From Clostridia bacterium (lineage in GTDB: Bacteria; Bacillota; Clostridia; Oscillospirales; Acutalibacteraceae): a stretch of 64,000 nucleotides of DNA. Below are positions 23,477-32,350 of the stretch, one piece after another. The DNA lies in NCBI GenBank assembly GCA_017438845.1, contig JAFRUO010000003.1:62001-126000 (forward strand). Reading direction: 5' to 3'. The notes under the pieces are model-generated. The model saw only the letters and a program-made list of their open reading frames with translations, was not told the DNA's origin and did no database searches. Each line of letters opens with the position of its first letter. Within the stretch, counting starts at the first letter, position 1. The translations under genes were made by a program, and so were the position numbers.

Positions 23477-23719
23477 TTAAATAATGCCGTTCTGCTTAAG
23501 AAGCGCTTTAACAGTGTCGGTCGGCTGTGCGCCGTTCTTAATCCACTGCTGAGCCTTTTCGGCGTCAATTTTAACCTCTGCAGGATTCTTCATAGGATCG
23601 AAATAACCGATTTCCTCAATGCACTTACCGTCACGGGGTGCTCTTGAATCTGCAACAACTACACGGTAGAAGGGAGCCTTCTTAGCGCCCATTCTGCGAA
23701 GTCTGATTTTTACTGCCAT
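23477..23719 (-). CDS. rpsP: 30S ribosomal protein S16
   Basis: 80 residues from the ATG at 23719 (GGAGG, eight-base spacing); the in-frame TTG 15 bases upstream overlaps the ribosome site and is not used. It begins [20 protein letters not shown], the S16 signature, and continues [22 protein letters not shown] structural protein of the small subunit, in its usual operon after ffh. Confidence 0.98.
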   Translation of the reverse strand: MAVKIRLRRMGAKKAPFYRVVVADSRAPRDGKCIEEIGYFDPMKNPAEVKIDAEKAQQWIKNGAQPTDTVKALLKQNGII

Positions 23720-23777
23720 TTTTTTGTCCTCCAAAAAATAATTAATTAATTTATACCAATCACTTAAAAGTGTTCGA

Positions 23778-25133
23778 TCACATCGGGAAGCCGCCCATAC
23801 CGCCGCCGTTGCCGAAGTTGAACTTCGAAAGCTTACGGCGCATGCCCTTGGAATTAAACTGCTTCATCATCTTCTGCATATTTCTGTACTGAGCAAGCAA
23901 ACGGTTGACGTCCTCAACCTGCATTCCGCAGCCCGCCGCAATACGGCGTTTGCGTGAGGGGTTGATTATATCGGGGTTTGCCCTTTCCTTGAGCGTCATT
24001 GAGGAGATAATAGCCTCAATTTTGTCAAGCTGGCGGTCGTCAACATCAATGTCCTTAATCTTACTGCCGACGCCCGGAAGCATTGAGAGGATGTCCTTCA
24101 TTGAGCCCATCTTCTTAACCTGCCTCATCTGATCAAGCAAATCGTTAAGGTCAAACTTGTTCTTTCTGATTTTTTCCTCAAGCTCCGCCGCTTTCTTTTC
24201 GTCAAGCGCGGTTTCAGCCTTTTCGATAAGCGAAAGCACGTCGCCCATACCGAGGATTCTTGAAGCCATACGGTCGGGGTAGAAATAATCAAGCTCATCG
24301 AGCTTTTCGCCCATACCGACAAATTTGATGGGCTTGCCGGTAACTGCCCTTGCGGAAAGCGCCGCACCGCCTCTGGTGTCGCCGTCCATCTTGGTAAGCA
24401 CCATACCGTCAATACCGAGCGTTTCGTCAAAGGTGCTCGCAACGGTAACTGCGTCCTGACCGGTCATGGCGTCAACAACAAGCAATATCTCATGCGGATG
24501 AACCGCCGCCTTGACGTTCTGAAGCTCTTCCATAAGCTCGGCGTCAATGTGCAGTCTGCCCGCAGTATCGATTATAACGTAATCATAGCCCTTATCCTTG
24601 GCATAGGAAATCGCCTTTGAGGAGATTTCAACGGGATTGCCCTGCCCCATTTCAAAAACGGGAACGTCAACCTGCTCGCCGACAACCTGAAGCTGTTTAA
24701 TAGCCGCAGGACGGTATACGTCGCAGGCTACAAGCAAGGGTCTGTGGTTTTCCTTTTTCAGCTTTAATGCGATTTTAGCGCAGTGCGTAGTTTTACCTGA
24801 GCCCTGAAGTCCGCACATCATAATGATTGTGGGCGGATGGCTGGCATAGGCAAGCCTTGTCTGAGTGCCGCCCATAAGCTCGGTAAGCTCCTCGTTGACA
24901 ATTTTGATAACCATCTGCGCAGGGGTAAGACTTTCCATTACCTTTGAGCCGATAGCCCTGTCGGTAACCCTTTGGGTAAAGTCCTTCGCAACCTTATAGT
25001 TAACGTCAGCCTCAAGCAGTGCGAGGCGTACCTCACGCATTGCTGACTTTACGTCGTTTTCATTTAAGCTGCCCTTACTTCTGAGACTTTTAAAGGCAGA
25101 CTCTAATTTATCGGATAAGCTCTCAAATGCCAT
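23778..25133 (-). CDS. ffh: Signal recognition particle protein Ffh
   Basis: 451 residues. N domain (1-90), GTPase G domain with GLQGSGKTT (about 107-115), [19 protein letters not shown], and a Met-rich M domain (about 300-451) ending in GGGMGGFPM. It binds signal sequences and SRP RNA and delivers ribosomes to FtsY at the membrane. It follows ylxM by nine bases; start with GAGG. Confidence 0.98.
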   Translation of the reverse strand: MAFESLSDKLESAFKSLRSKGSLNENDVKSAMREVRLALLEADVNYKVAKDFTQRVTDRAIGSKVMESLTPAQMVIKIVNEELTELMGGTQTRLAYASHPPTIIMMCGLQGSGKTTHCAKIALKLKKENHRPLLVACDVYRPAAIKQLQVVGEQVDVPVFEMGQGNPVEISSKAISYAKDKGYDYVIIDTAGRLHIDAELMEELQNVKAAVHPHEILLVVDAMTGQDAVTVASTFDETLGIDGMVLTKMDGDTRGGAALSARAVTGKPIKFVGMGEKLDELDYFYPDRMASRILGMGDVLSLIEKAETALDEKKAAELEEKIRKNKFDLNDLLDQMRQVKKMGSMKDILSMLPGVGSKIKDIDVDDRQLDKIEAIISSMTLKERANPDIINPSRKRRIAAGCGMQVEDVNRLLAQYRNMQKMMKQFNSKGMRRKLSKFNFGNGGGMGGFPM

Positions 25134-25142
25134 TTAAATACC

Positions 25143-25505
25143 TCATTCAATAACAGACAATGCCAGGGATTTGATTCTGACGGTGGTTTCGTTGATTTCC
25201 CTTGAGAGGTCGTGCTCAAGATTGTACTCGTTAATCTTTTCGGCGCAGGCGATAATATCGTTCATACGCTGAGCGGTTTCCTCATTCTTACGGGCAAAAC
25301 CGAGACGCGCCTCCATATCGTAAAGCTGTGTTTCAGCCCTCTTGATTGCGTCCCTCACGCCCTGACGGGTAATGCCCTCGTTTTCGGCGATTTCGGAAAG
25401 AGAGAGGTCATCGTTATAGTAATAGTTTAAAAAATCTCTTTGCTTTTCCGTAAGCATTTCGCCGTAAATGTCAAAGAGCATGGTGATTTCAACATTATTT
25501 GCCAT
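25143..25505 (-). CDS. ylxM: YlxM, SRP-associated helix-turn-helix protein
   Basis: 120 residues from the ATG at 25505 (GAGG at eight bases; the upstream GTG lies inside the ribosome site). Sigma-70 region-4-like helix-turn-helix (LTEKQRDFLNYYYNDDLSLSEIAENEGITRQGVRDAI in consecutive parts). YlxM/p13 family proteins bind Ffh-SRP RNA and stimulate SRP in streptococci. First gene of the ffh operon, with a consensus promoter about 60 bases upstream. Confidence 0.93.
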   Translation of the reverse strand: MANNVEITMLFDIYGEMLTEKQRDFLNYYYNDDLSLSEIAENEGITRQGVRDAIKRAETQLYDMEARLGFARKNEETAQRMNDIIACAEKINEYNLEHDLSREINETTVRIKSLALSVIE

Positions 25506-25562
25506 AAGTTTGCGCCTCACTTTCCTTAGATATGTGTAAAGCTATTTGCTTTACAGGGTGGT

Positions 25563-25591
25563 ATTATACTAAAAAAAAGTCGGTTTGTCAA
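25563..25591 (-). promoter_or_regulatory. Consensus sigma-A promoter of the ylxM-ffh-trmD operon
   Basis: Minus-strand TTGACA (25591-25586), exactly 17 bases, TATAAT (25568-25563): both hexamers are perfect, fitting a highly expressed operon. Confidence 0.9.
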
Positions 25592-25611
25592 TAGCTTTTT
25601 AAAATTTAAAA

Positions 25612-25631
25612 CGGTCGGATTGCTCCGACCG
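25612..25631 (-). terminator. Terminator after thrH
   Basis: CGGTCGGA-TTGC-TCCGACCG; on the minus strand it is followed by TTTTAAATTTT. It lies just after the thrH stop and before the ylxM promoter. Confidence 0.75.
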
Positions 25632-25645
25632 CTTATTTTGTTATT

Positions 25646-26245
25646 TTACAGAGCGTTTCTGATTGCCTCAAAAAGCTCGTCGTACTCGTCAAATGCGGGA
25701 AGATCGGGGTTGTCAAGCTTAATCTGCTCCGTGCTCTTAAAGAGGAAGCCCGCCTTGCTCGCCCTAATCATTTTAAGGTCGTTGTGGCTGTCGCCCGAGG
25801 CGATTGTGTCAAAGCCTGCGGACTGCAGAGCCTTTACCGTGGTAAGCTTTGAGTCCTCTACCCTCATTTTGTAGTCGACAATTTTTCCGTCCCCGTCAAC
25901 GACAAGCTCGTTACAGAAAATAGTCGGCATACCGAGCTTTTTCATAAGAGGACCGGCAAACTGAGTGAAGGTGTCGCTTAAAATAATTACCTGTGTAATT
26001 TCGCGCAGTCTGTCAAGGAACTCCTTGGCTCCGGGGATTGGGTCGATTTTGGAAATCGTTTCCTGTATTTCCTTAAGACCGAGACCGTGCTGCTCAAGAA
26101 TACCGAGTCTGTATTTCATGAGCTTATCGTAATCGGGCTCGTCACGGGTGGTTTTTTTAAGCTCGGGAATGCCCGAAGCCTCGGCAAAGGCAATCCAGAT
26201 TTCGGGGACAAGTACGCCCTCCATATCAAGACAAACTATGTTCAT
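25646..26245 (-). CDS. thrH: ThrH: phosphoserine phosphatase / homoserine phosphotransferase
   Basis: 199 residues, the usual ThrH length. HAD-fold motifs: DMEGVLVPEIWIAFAE (motif 1, Asp 7), ILSDTF (motif 2, Ser), and SGDSHNDLKMI (motif 3). ThrH of Pseudomonas removes phosphate from phosphoserine and can move it to homoserine, bridging serine and threonine synthesis. The VLVPEIWIAFAE stretch is characteristic. AAAGGAG ribosome site and its own terminator. Confidence 0.92.
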   Translation of the reverse strand: MNIVCLDMEGVLVPEIWIAFAEASGIPELKKTTRDEPDYDKLMKYRLGILEQHGLGLKEIQETISKIDPIPGAKEFLDRLREITQVIILSDTFTQFAGPLMKKLGMPTIFCNELVVDGDGKIVDYKMRVEDSKLTTVKALQSAGFDTIASGDSHNDLKMIRASKAGFLFKSTEQIKLDNPDLPAFDEYDELFEAIRNAL

Positions 26246-26262
26246 AATATAATCTCCTTTAA

Positions 26263-26694
26263 TTAAGACCAGTCTATTACAGCGGCGTGCTCCTCGCTGT
26301 CGGGGCTGTCATTTCCGATAACGATGCTGCCCGACGAGGTGGTTTCAGCGGATGCCTTGGTGGTGCCGGCGTCGGCTTGCTTTGTTGCGCCGCCGTTTTT
26401 CTGCTCCTGCTTTTCCTTTTCAACCTGCTCTGCGGTCTTGGTAACAAGATAGTCGTACATCTCCATTGCACCGTCCTTTGAGGTGGTAACGGGGATGTGG
26501 TCGCCGTTTTTGTTTGTGATATAAACCTCGCCGTTGGACTCGGTCGAATACTCGGGAACAGTGGTGGTTTCGGTTGTAGAGCGGGCGGAGGTGGTTCCCT
26601 CGCCGTAGTTTTCCCCTTCCTTCTTCTTGCAGGCTGTAAGCAACAGCGTTAATACAAGAATTACAAGGGAAACGGAGATTAAAAGCTTTTTCAT
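26263..26694 (-). CDS. Small Thr/Ser-rich lipoprotein
   Basis: About 143 residues from the ATG at 26694; an ATG at 26706 is also possible because the only ribosome site (AAAGG) is badly spaced for both. The signal peptide ends in lipobox LLTAC (Cys about 22). Then follow a Lys/Glu patch, a Thr/Ser-rich linker, a short folded-looking stretch (AMEMYDYLVTKTAEQ) and another Thr/Ala/Ser-rich region. It is exported and lipid-anchored. No family recognised. It has a strong promoter of its own behind mutS2. Confidence 0.75.
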   Translation of the reverse strand: MKKLLISVSLVILVLTLLLTACKKKEGENYGEGTTSARSTTETTTVPEYSTESNGEVYITNKNGDHIPVTTSKDGAMEMYDYLVTKTAEQVEKEKQEQKNGGATKQADAGTTKASAETTSSGSIVIGNDSPDSEEHAAVIDWS

Positions 26695-26736
26695 AATAAT
26701 TACCATAACCTTTCAGTTAAGCTGCTTAATATTAAT

Positions 26737-26765
26737 ATTATAACAATCCTTATCGGTTTTTGCAA
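26737..26765 (-). promoter_or_regulatory. Promoter of the small lipoprotein gene
   Basis: Minus-strand TTGCAA (26765-26760), 17-base spacer, perfect TATAAT (26742-26737), just after the mutS2 stop. Confidence 0.7.
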
Positions 26766-26771
26766 GCCGTT

Positions 26772-29147
26772 TTATTTAAGCGTTGCGATTGTAACTCCGT
26801 CCTCCCCTTCTCCGTATACGCCGAGACGGAAGGTGCGGACATTGGGGTGACGTCTTAAATGCGCGGCAACCGCCTTTCTGAGCACGCCCGTGCCCTTGCC
26901 GTGAATAATTGTAATATCACTTATTCCCATTCTTACGACGCTGTCAATATAACGGTCAAGCTCCATGAGCGCCTCTTCACGGTCCATGCCCCTTAAATCA
27001 ACGCTTGTGCCGACTGATTTTGCCGTTTCCTCGCCGCCGCTTCGTTTTGCGTGAGAGCTGTTCTGCGGCTTTTTATCGGCGTTTTCAATAAGTCTTAAAG
27101 CCTTGATGTCGACCTTAGTTTTAATAATACCTGCCGATATTTCGGCGGTATTGCCGTTGAGCTTGGTAATTTCTCCCTTAGTGCCGAGTGTGGTGACAAA
27201 AACCGTGTCGCCCGCTTTAAGCTCTCTCGGAAGAACATAGGTTTCATCATCCTCCTCATAAAGCTCTTCGGAGGTGATGTCGTCGATATTGTTTAAGTGA
27301 GAGCGCATTGAAGCTCTCGCCTTCCTTGCAAGCGCGGCGGCGTCCTTCTCTTTTTTCTGCTCCTTTTTGAGCATATCAATTTCGAGCATTAAGGAGTTTG
27401 CGGCGCGCCTTGCGTTTTCAACAATTTTCTGCGCCTGCAGTCTTGCCTTCTCAACTTCCTTTTCACTTCTCTGTTCAGCCCTTTTAAGCTTTTCCTCGGC
27501 GGAAGCTTTCAGCCGTTCAATTTCAGCCTGCATTTCAAGGCTCTTTCTCTTTTCCTCTTCCATTTCGAGCCTTGTGTTTTCAAGCGTGTCGACAACATCC
27601 TCGAAGCGTGTGTTTTCCGAGGAAACAAGGCTCTGCGCCTCGGTAATTATTTCATCGGGAAGCTGCAGCCTTTTTGAAATGGCAAACGCATTTGAGCGCC
27701 CCGGTATACCGATTAACAGCTTGTATGTAGGCTTTAAGGAATCAACGTCAAATTCACAGCTTGCGTTTTCTACACGCTTTGTGTTGATAGCGTATTCCTT
27801 TAATTCCGCATAGTGAGTAGTTGCGGCAATCTTTGCACCCTGCTTGTGCAGGTGTTCGAGAATTGCGACAGCAAGCGCGGCGCCCTCAACGGGATCTGTG
27901 CCTGCGCCCAGCTCGTCTATAAGCACAAGACTTCTTTTGTCGGCGGTTTTAATTATTTCGACAATTTTGGTCATATGAGCCGAGAAGGTGGAAAGGCTCT
28001 GCTCAATGCTCTGCTCCTCTCCGATGTCGCAAAGAATGTGGTCAAAAACGGAAATTTCGCTTTTGTCATCGGCAGGAATAAACAAGCCGCATTCCGCCAT
28101 AAGCGTAAGAAGCCCGATTGTTTTAACAGAAACGGTTTTACCGCCCGTGTTAGGTCCCGTGATGATTAAAGAGTCAAAGCTGTCGCCCAAGTTTACGCAA
28201 ATCGGCACCGCCGTCTTTTTGTCAAGCAACGGGTGGACTGCATTTTTTAAGTTGATAACGCCTCTGTCATTGATTACGGGCTTAGTCGCCTTCATTGAAA
28301 AGGCGAGCTGAGCCTTTGAGAAAATAAGGTTGAGCTGTACAGCGCTTTGATAGCTGACAATAAGCGCGTCCGCAAACTCAGCCGCCTCTGCGGAAAGCTC
28401 ATATAGTATTCTTTCGATTTCGTCTCTCTCTTTGCTTTCGAGCACCTTGATTTCGTTGTTTGCCTGAACGACTGCCGCAGGCTCGATAAACACTGTGGCG
28501 CCGCTTGAGGAGGTGTCGTGCACCATGCCCGAAATTTCGGCGCGGTGCTCATTCTTAACGGGGATTACGAACCTGCCGTTACGCTGAGTTATAATAGCGT
28601 CCTGAAGGCTGTTTTTGTAGTGCTGAGAATGTAATATTTCGTCAAGCTTGTCCCTGATTTTTGACTGACTGAGTCTTATTTTTCGGCGTATATCGCGAAG
28701 CTCGGACGAAGCGTTGTCGGACATTTCGGTTTCGGAAATAATAGCGTTGCTGATTTTTTCCTCAAGATATTTATTGCGGTAAAGGCTTGAAAAAAGGTCG
28801 TCAAGCTCGGTTTCCGAGGAGGCGGATTTTTCGTGCCAGCCGACTATGGCGTCAATTACTCTTAACACCTGCGAAATTTCAAGCAGCTCGTGCATATTCA
28901 GTGAGCCGCCCGCCTGAGCACGGCGCAGACTGTTGTCAATATTAACAAGCCCGCCGAAGGACGGAGCGCCGAATTTCGCAATAAGAATATGAGCCGCTTC
29001 GGTCTGTGAAAGCAGCCTTATAACCTCTAAAAAATCACTTTCGGGGCTTATGCCGAGCGCAAGGCTTCTTGCGTCCTCGCAGGCAGTATAGCCAGAAAGC
29101 ATTTCAAGTATTTTGTCAAGTTCAAGAGAAATAAAATCCTTTTGCAT
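26772..29147 (-). CDS. mutS2: Endonuclease MutS2 / ribosome-rescue factor
   Basis: 791 residues. MutS core and clamp (1-310), ATPase with Walker A GPNTGGKT and DELGAGTDPVEG (about 330-520), a long coiled coil (about 520-625), and a C-terminal Smr nuclease domain (about 715-791; SVDLRGMDREEAL, HGKGTGVLR). MutS2 suppresses recombination in some bacteria and splits collided ribosomes in B. subtilis. The start overlaps the recO stop (TAATG) with GAGGA upstream, so it is coupled to era-yqzL-recO. Confidence 0.95.
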   Translation of the reverse strand: MQKDFISLELDKILEMLSGYTACEDARSLALGISPESDFLEVIRLLSQTEAAHILIAKFGAPSFGGLVNIDNSLRRAQAGGSLNMHELLEISQVLRVIDAIVGWHEKSASSETELDDLFSSLYRNKYLEEKISNAIISETEMSDNASSELRDIRRKIRLSQSKIRDKLDEILHSQHYKNSLQDAIITQRNGRFVIPVKNEHRAEISGMVHDTSSSGATVFIEPAAVVQANNEIKVLESKERDEIERILYELSAEAAEFADALIVSYQSAVQLNLIFSKAQLAFSMKATKPVINDRGVINLKNAVHPLLDKKTAVPICVNLGDSFDSLIITGPNTGGKTVSVKTIGLLTLMAECGLFIPADDKSEISVFDHILCDIGEEQSIEQSLSTFSAHMTKIVEIIKTADKRSLVLIDELGAGTDPVEGAALAVAILEHLHKQGAKIAATTHYAELKEYAINTKRVENASCEFDVDSLKPTYKLLIGIPGRSNAFAISKRLQLPDEIITEAQSLVSSENTRFEDVVDTLENTRLEMEEEKRKSLEMQAEIERLKASAEEKLKRAEQRSEKEVEKARLQAQKIVENARRAANSLMLEIDMLKKEQKKEKDAAALARKARASMRSHLNNIDDITSEELYEEDDETYVLPRELKAGDTVFVTTLGTKGEITKLNGNTAEISAGIIKTKVDIKALRLIENADKKPQNSSHAKRSGGEETAKSVGTSVDLRGMDREEALMELDRYIDSVVRMGISDITIIHGKGTGVLRKAVAAHLRRHPNVRTFRLGVYGEGEDGVTIATLK

Positions 29148-29890
29148 TATGTAGTCCTCAACGAATTAAAAAAGTCAAGCGTTTTATATTTTCGCTCTGT
29201 TTTCGCCTTCAGGTAGGTTTCGGTGACAAAGCTCAGCTCCTCAAGCTTGTCGGGCGGCATTTCAAAGGAAAAGAGCTTTTCAAGCTTTGAAAAGACAATG
29301 TGCCTCATGGCGCTTATGACGCAAAGCTCAAGCGGAAGAGAAATCTCGCCCGAGGCGCAGTTTTCGCAAAAAAGCAGCCCGTGCTCAAAATTAAAGAACA
29401 TAGTCGGGGTTTCAAACTCGCCGCACCTGTCGCAGGCGACAAGGTTTGGCATATAGCCCGAAAGAGAAAGGAGCCTCAGCTCAATTACCGCTTTCAAAAG
29501 AAGCATGGGCTTTTTGTCGTTTGAAAGCATATAAAGAGTGTTGAGAATAACGCGAAGGTATTCGTTAGCGTCGGTTTCCTGAGGGGCAAGCTCAAAGGCA
29601 AGCTCGGCAAAATACTGAGCCAAAGCCAGCTTCTCAATGTCATCCCGAAGTCCGAAAAAAACCTCAATCGGCTGAGCCTCGTCGATTATATAGGCGTCCT
29701 TACCCATATAAAGAGAAATCGACGAATAACACAGCAACCCCGTTGCCGACTGCTTTTTGGACTTGACGCTCTTTGCGCCCCTGACAAAGGCTTTAATTAC
29801 GCCCATATCAGCCGTAAGCACGGTAACGAGCTTGTCCTGCTCACCGATATTCTGTTCCCTTATTATCAGTCCCTTTGTGTTCTGTCTCAT
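29147..29890 (-). CDS. recO: DNA repair protein RecO
   Basis: 247 residues from the ATG at 29890, matching the family length. N-terminal OB fold (TKGLIIREQNIGEQDKLVTVLT, about 4-25), then a helical domain and a four-cysteine zinc site (CDRCG ... CENC). RecO loads RecA on SSB-coated DNA with RecR. The beginning of the gene overlaps the end of yqzL in another frame. mutS2 follows directly. Confidence 0.95.
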   Translation of the reverse strand: MRQNTKGLIIREQNIGEQDKLVTVLTADMGVIKAFVRGAKSVKSKKQSATGLLCYSSISLYMGKDAYIIDEAQPIEVFFGLRDDIEKLALAQYFAELAFELAPQETDANEYLRVILNTLYMLSNDKKPMLLLKAVIELRLLSLSGYMPNLVACDRCGEFETPTMFFNFEHGLLFCENCASGEISLPLELCVISAMRHIVFSKLEKLFSFEMPPDKLEELSFVTETYLKAKTERKYKTLDFFNSLRTT

Positions 29891-29993
29891 TTCCTTCGCT
29901 TTCCTGTTCACTGTCGGACAAAATCCTGAAGGTGAGGTAATCCTCAATTCTTCCCGACTTTGAAAACAGTACCCAATAGTCCTCACTTTTCAT
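29841..29993 (-). CDS. yqzL: YqzL-like small protein overlapping recO
   Basis: 50 residues. It begins MKSEDYWVLFSKSGRIEDYL, which fits the W-x-x-F-x-x-T/S-G-x-I-x-x-Y-L pattern of the YqzL family. In B. subtilis yqzL (47 residues) lies between era and recO, exactly this position. The Glu/Lys/Asn-rich tail overlaps the first 50 bases of recO out of frame. The ATG has AAGGCGGTG upstream. Function unknown. Confidence 0.8.
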   Translation of the reverse strand: MKSEDYWVLFSKSGRIEDYLTFRILSDSEQESEGNETEHKGTDNKGTEYR

Positions 29994-30053
29994 ATTAACA
30001 CCGCCTTATGGTTTATACCTTTAGGTTTTCCCCATACGGCGAAAATAAACATT

Positions 30054-30953
30054 TTAATCTAAGCCAAAATTATGAATTAAGCCCTCTCGGTTACGCCAGT
30101 CCTCCTTGACCTTGACCCAGCATTTAAGGTTAACCTTTATGTCAAAGAAGCTTTCCAAATCGTGCCTTGCAAGGGTGGAAATTTTTTTAAGCATAGCGCC
30201 CTGCTTGCCGATTATAATTCCCTTGTGGCTTTCACGCTCGCAGTAAATTGTCGCTTCGATGTCGAGTATATCCTTATCCTCACGCTCACGCATTTTTTCA
30301 ATTGCAACCGCAGTGCCGTGAGGAATTTCCTTGTCGAGAAGCCGAAGCATTTTTTCACGGATAATCTCAGCCGCAAGCACCCTTTCGGGCTGGTCGGTGA
30401 GAGTGTCATCGGGGAAATAATGCACGCTTTCAAAGCTGAGAGCCTTTAGCTCGTCGAGAAGCTCGTCTATTCCGTTTCCGTCGGCGGCGCTGACGGGTAC
30501 TATCGCCTTAAAATCATACAGTGAGGAAAGATAAGCAAGCTTTTTTATAAGCGTTGTCTTGTCCACAATCAAATCAATCTTATTAAGCGCAAGCACTACT
30601 GTCATTTTTTCAGCCTTGAATTTATTGATTAATTCAAGCTCCGCACCGTTTAGCTCGTTGCTCTGTGCGTCAACTACGAAAAGGCAGGAGTCCACGCCCG
30701 AAATTGAGTCGGACACAGCCTGTACCATTTTTTCTCCGAGCTTGGTTTTCGGCTTGTGAAAGCCGGGTGTGTCGGTGAAAACAAGCTGTACGCAGTCCTC
30801 GGTCGTCAGCACGCCCATAATGCGTGTGCGTGTGGTCTGCGGCTTTGAAGAAACAATAGCGATTTTCGAGCCGATGAGCCTATTGAGTATTGAAGATTTT
30901 CCTACATTTGCTTTGCCGACAATTGCGACAAAAGCGGTTTTTGATTTTGGCAT
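30054..30953 (-). CDS. era: GTPase Era
   Basis: 299 residues from the ATG at 30953 (AAGGA, seven-base spacing). G1 is GKANVGKSS (the usual RP is replaced by KA), G3 DTPG, G4 NKID. The C-terminal KH domain has GKQGAMLKKI (about 240-250). Era binds the 3' end of 16S rRNA and is needed for 30S maturation. It lies upstream of yqzL-recO-mutS2, 60 bases before yqzL. Confidence 0.96.
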   Translation of the reverse strand: MPKSKTAFVAIVGKANVGKSSILNRLIGSKIAIVSSKPQTTRTRIMGVLTTEDCVQLVFTDTPGFHKPKTKLGEKMVQAVSDSISGVDSCLFVVDAQSNELNGAELELINKFKAEKMTVVLALNKIDLIVDKTTLIKKLAYLSSLYDFKAIVPVSAADGNGIDELLDELKALSFESVHYFPDDTLTDQPERVLAAEIIREKMLRLLDKEIPHGTAVAIEKMREREDKDILDIEATIYCERESHKGIIIGKQGAMLKKISTLARHDLESFFDIKVNLKCWVKVKEDWRNREGLIHNFGLD

Positions 30954-30983
30954 AATTGTTTCCTTTTTCAATCAATAATACAT

Positions 30984-31055
30984 CGTAGGGCGTGCCTTGG
31001 CGCTACCGTTAGTTTACCGTATAGCTTGGCGGCGGGAGCAAGCCCCCGCCCTACG
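30984..31055. repeat. Dispersed palindromic repeat, family A, long copy
   Basis: Bases 31002-31055 (GCTACCGTTAGTTTACCGTA ... CGCCCTACG) are identical to 32253-32306. The core is GGCGGGAGC-AA-GCCCCCGCC. An outer arm CGTAGGGCG at 30984-30992 pairs with CGCCCTACG at 31047-31055, so this copy can fold into a larger hairpin. Confidence 0.85.
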
Positions 31056-31067
31056 GGTTTACTATCT

Positions 31068-32180
31068 TTATCGGTTGTCAAGTTTTTCTATAAAATCGAC
31101 AATCAGCTTTGAGCAATCCTCGGGTCTCTGTTCATAAATCATATGGTCGCCCGCAAGCAGGACAACTTCACAGTTACCCATCTTTTCGGCATAGGGCACG
31201 ATAACGCTTTCCCTTAACTCTTTTGTCTGTTCAAGCATTTTATCGACAGTTTCCTCGTTGCCTTCGTAAACTTCGGGGCGAAGCTTCATATCCAACTTGT
31301 TTTTTTCAATCTGACGGTTTATCCACTTGTTATTTTCAAGTACGTCGTCAACCGTCTGTATGCCCCAGGAGGCGCAAATATAGAGCTTCGGAATATCGTT
31401 AGTAACAAGCGTATCAAAAGCTTCCTGTGCATTTTTCGCAAGTAATTTTGATTCGGAAAATCCTGCGATATTCTCATACTCCATAAGTGTCAAAGCGTCG
31501 CCGAGATACTGTTCTTCGTCAGAATAATTGTCGGGATAAAAATAAAAGTCCTGCCTTAAAACATACCTTCCGAAGCCAAGCTTTGCGAGGAACACTTCAA
31601 GCCGTTCAAATGCGCCGACTGAGCCGTTAAAATCAGCTTCATCTTCAAAAGCATCTTCGGAAAGCTGACTGCCGTCAACAAACACAACTGCCTCAATTTC
31701 GTCGGGGTAATTTGAGCACCAGTAGTTTGCATACGCACCGCCTATTGAATGAGCCATAAGCAGATAAGGCGGATTGTATCCCGCATTTTTGAGAGCCGTA
31801 CGGTAATCACCGACTATCTGCTCGTTAGTCATATCGTTATCGGTATCGCCGCTGAAGCCGTAGCCTGCACGGTCAACAAACACAACGAGATTATCCTTTT
31901 CAATTTCCTTTGTCATCTGTCTTGCGGCAACCGAAAAATCAGCCATACCGAGACCTGCAAGACCGACAATAGTGTGCTCTCCGTCCCTGTTACCGAAAGC
32001 GGAAACGTTTATTGAATAATCACCTACCGAGACAGGATTGTAATAGCCCTGCTCCTTTAGTAATGCGACCTCTTTTTTTCTCTTAACCTTGTGGATGACA
32101 AACGTTACAGCAGTAAATGCGATAACTAATGCCAGCAGAATAAACAGTATTTTCAGTATAATTTTTCCGGCTTTTTTCAT
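31068..32180 (-). CDS. Membrane-anchored alpha/beta hydrolase
   Basis: 370 residues from the ATG at 32180 (GAAAGGA, eight-base spacing). One N-terminal membrane helix (about 7-30) precedes an alpha/beta-hydrolase domain. The nucleophile elbow is AHSIGGAY (Ser about 150), with oxyanion-region VGLAGLG and a late AGDHMIYEQRPE supplying the likely catalytic His. The domain is probably extracytoplasmic. Substrate unknown; an esterase or peptidase is possible. The gene sits between dgkA and era, where many Bacillota carry cdd, and identical 54-bp repeats lie on both sides. Confidence 0.85.
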   Translation of the reverse strand: MKKAGKIILKILFILLALVIAFTAVTFVIHKVKRKKEVALLKEQGYYNPVSVGDYSINVSAFGNRDGEHTIVGLAGLGMADFSVAARQMTKEIEKDNLVVFVDRAGYGFSGDTDNDMTNEQIVGDYRTALKNAGYNPPYLLMAHSIGGAYANYWCSNYPDEIEAVVFVDGSQLSEDAFEDEADFNGSVGAFERLEVFLAKLGFGRYVLRQDFYFYPDNYSDEEQYLGDALTLMEYENIAGFSESKLLAKNAQEAFDTLVTNDIPKLYICASWGIQTVDDVLENNKWINRQIEKNKLDMKLRPEVYEGNEETVDKMLEQTKELRESVIVPYAEKMGNCEVVLLAGDHMIYEQRPEDCSKLIVDFIEKLDNR

Positions 32181-32252
32181 TTTAGTATTCCTTTCACCCG
32201 ACAAACTCCGATTCGTTTACTTTATCTTATCGGGTAAATCGTCGGCTATGGT

Positions 32253-32306
32253 GCTACCGTTAGTTTACCGTATAGCTTGGCGGCGGGAGCAAGCCCCCGC
32301 CCTACG
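32253..32306. repeat. Dispersed palindromic repeat, family A, second long copy
   Basis: Identical over 54 bases to 31002-31055, same orientation, core GGCGGGAGC-AA-GCCCCCGCC then CTACG. It lies upstream of the hydrolase gene. Confidence 0.85.
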
Positions 32307-32350
32307 ACGGACGATTGAATCACCTCTACGGTTTTAATCTTACTTACCAT

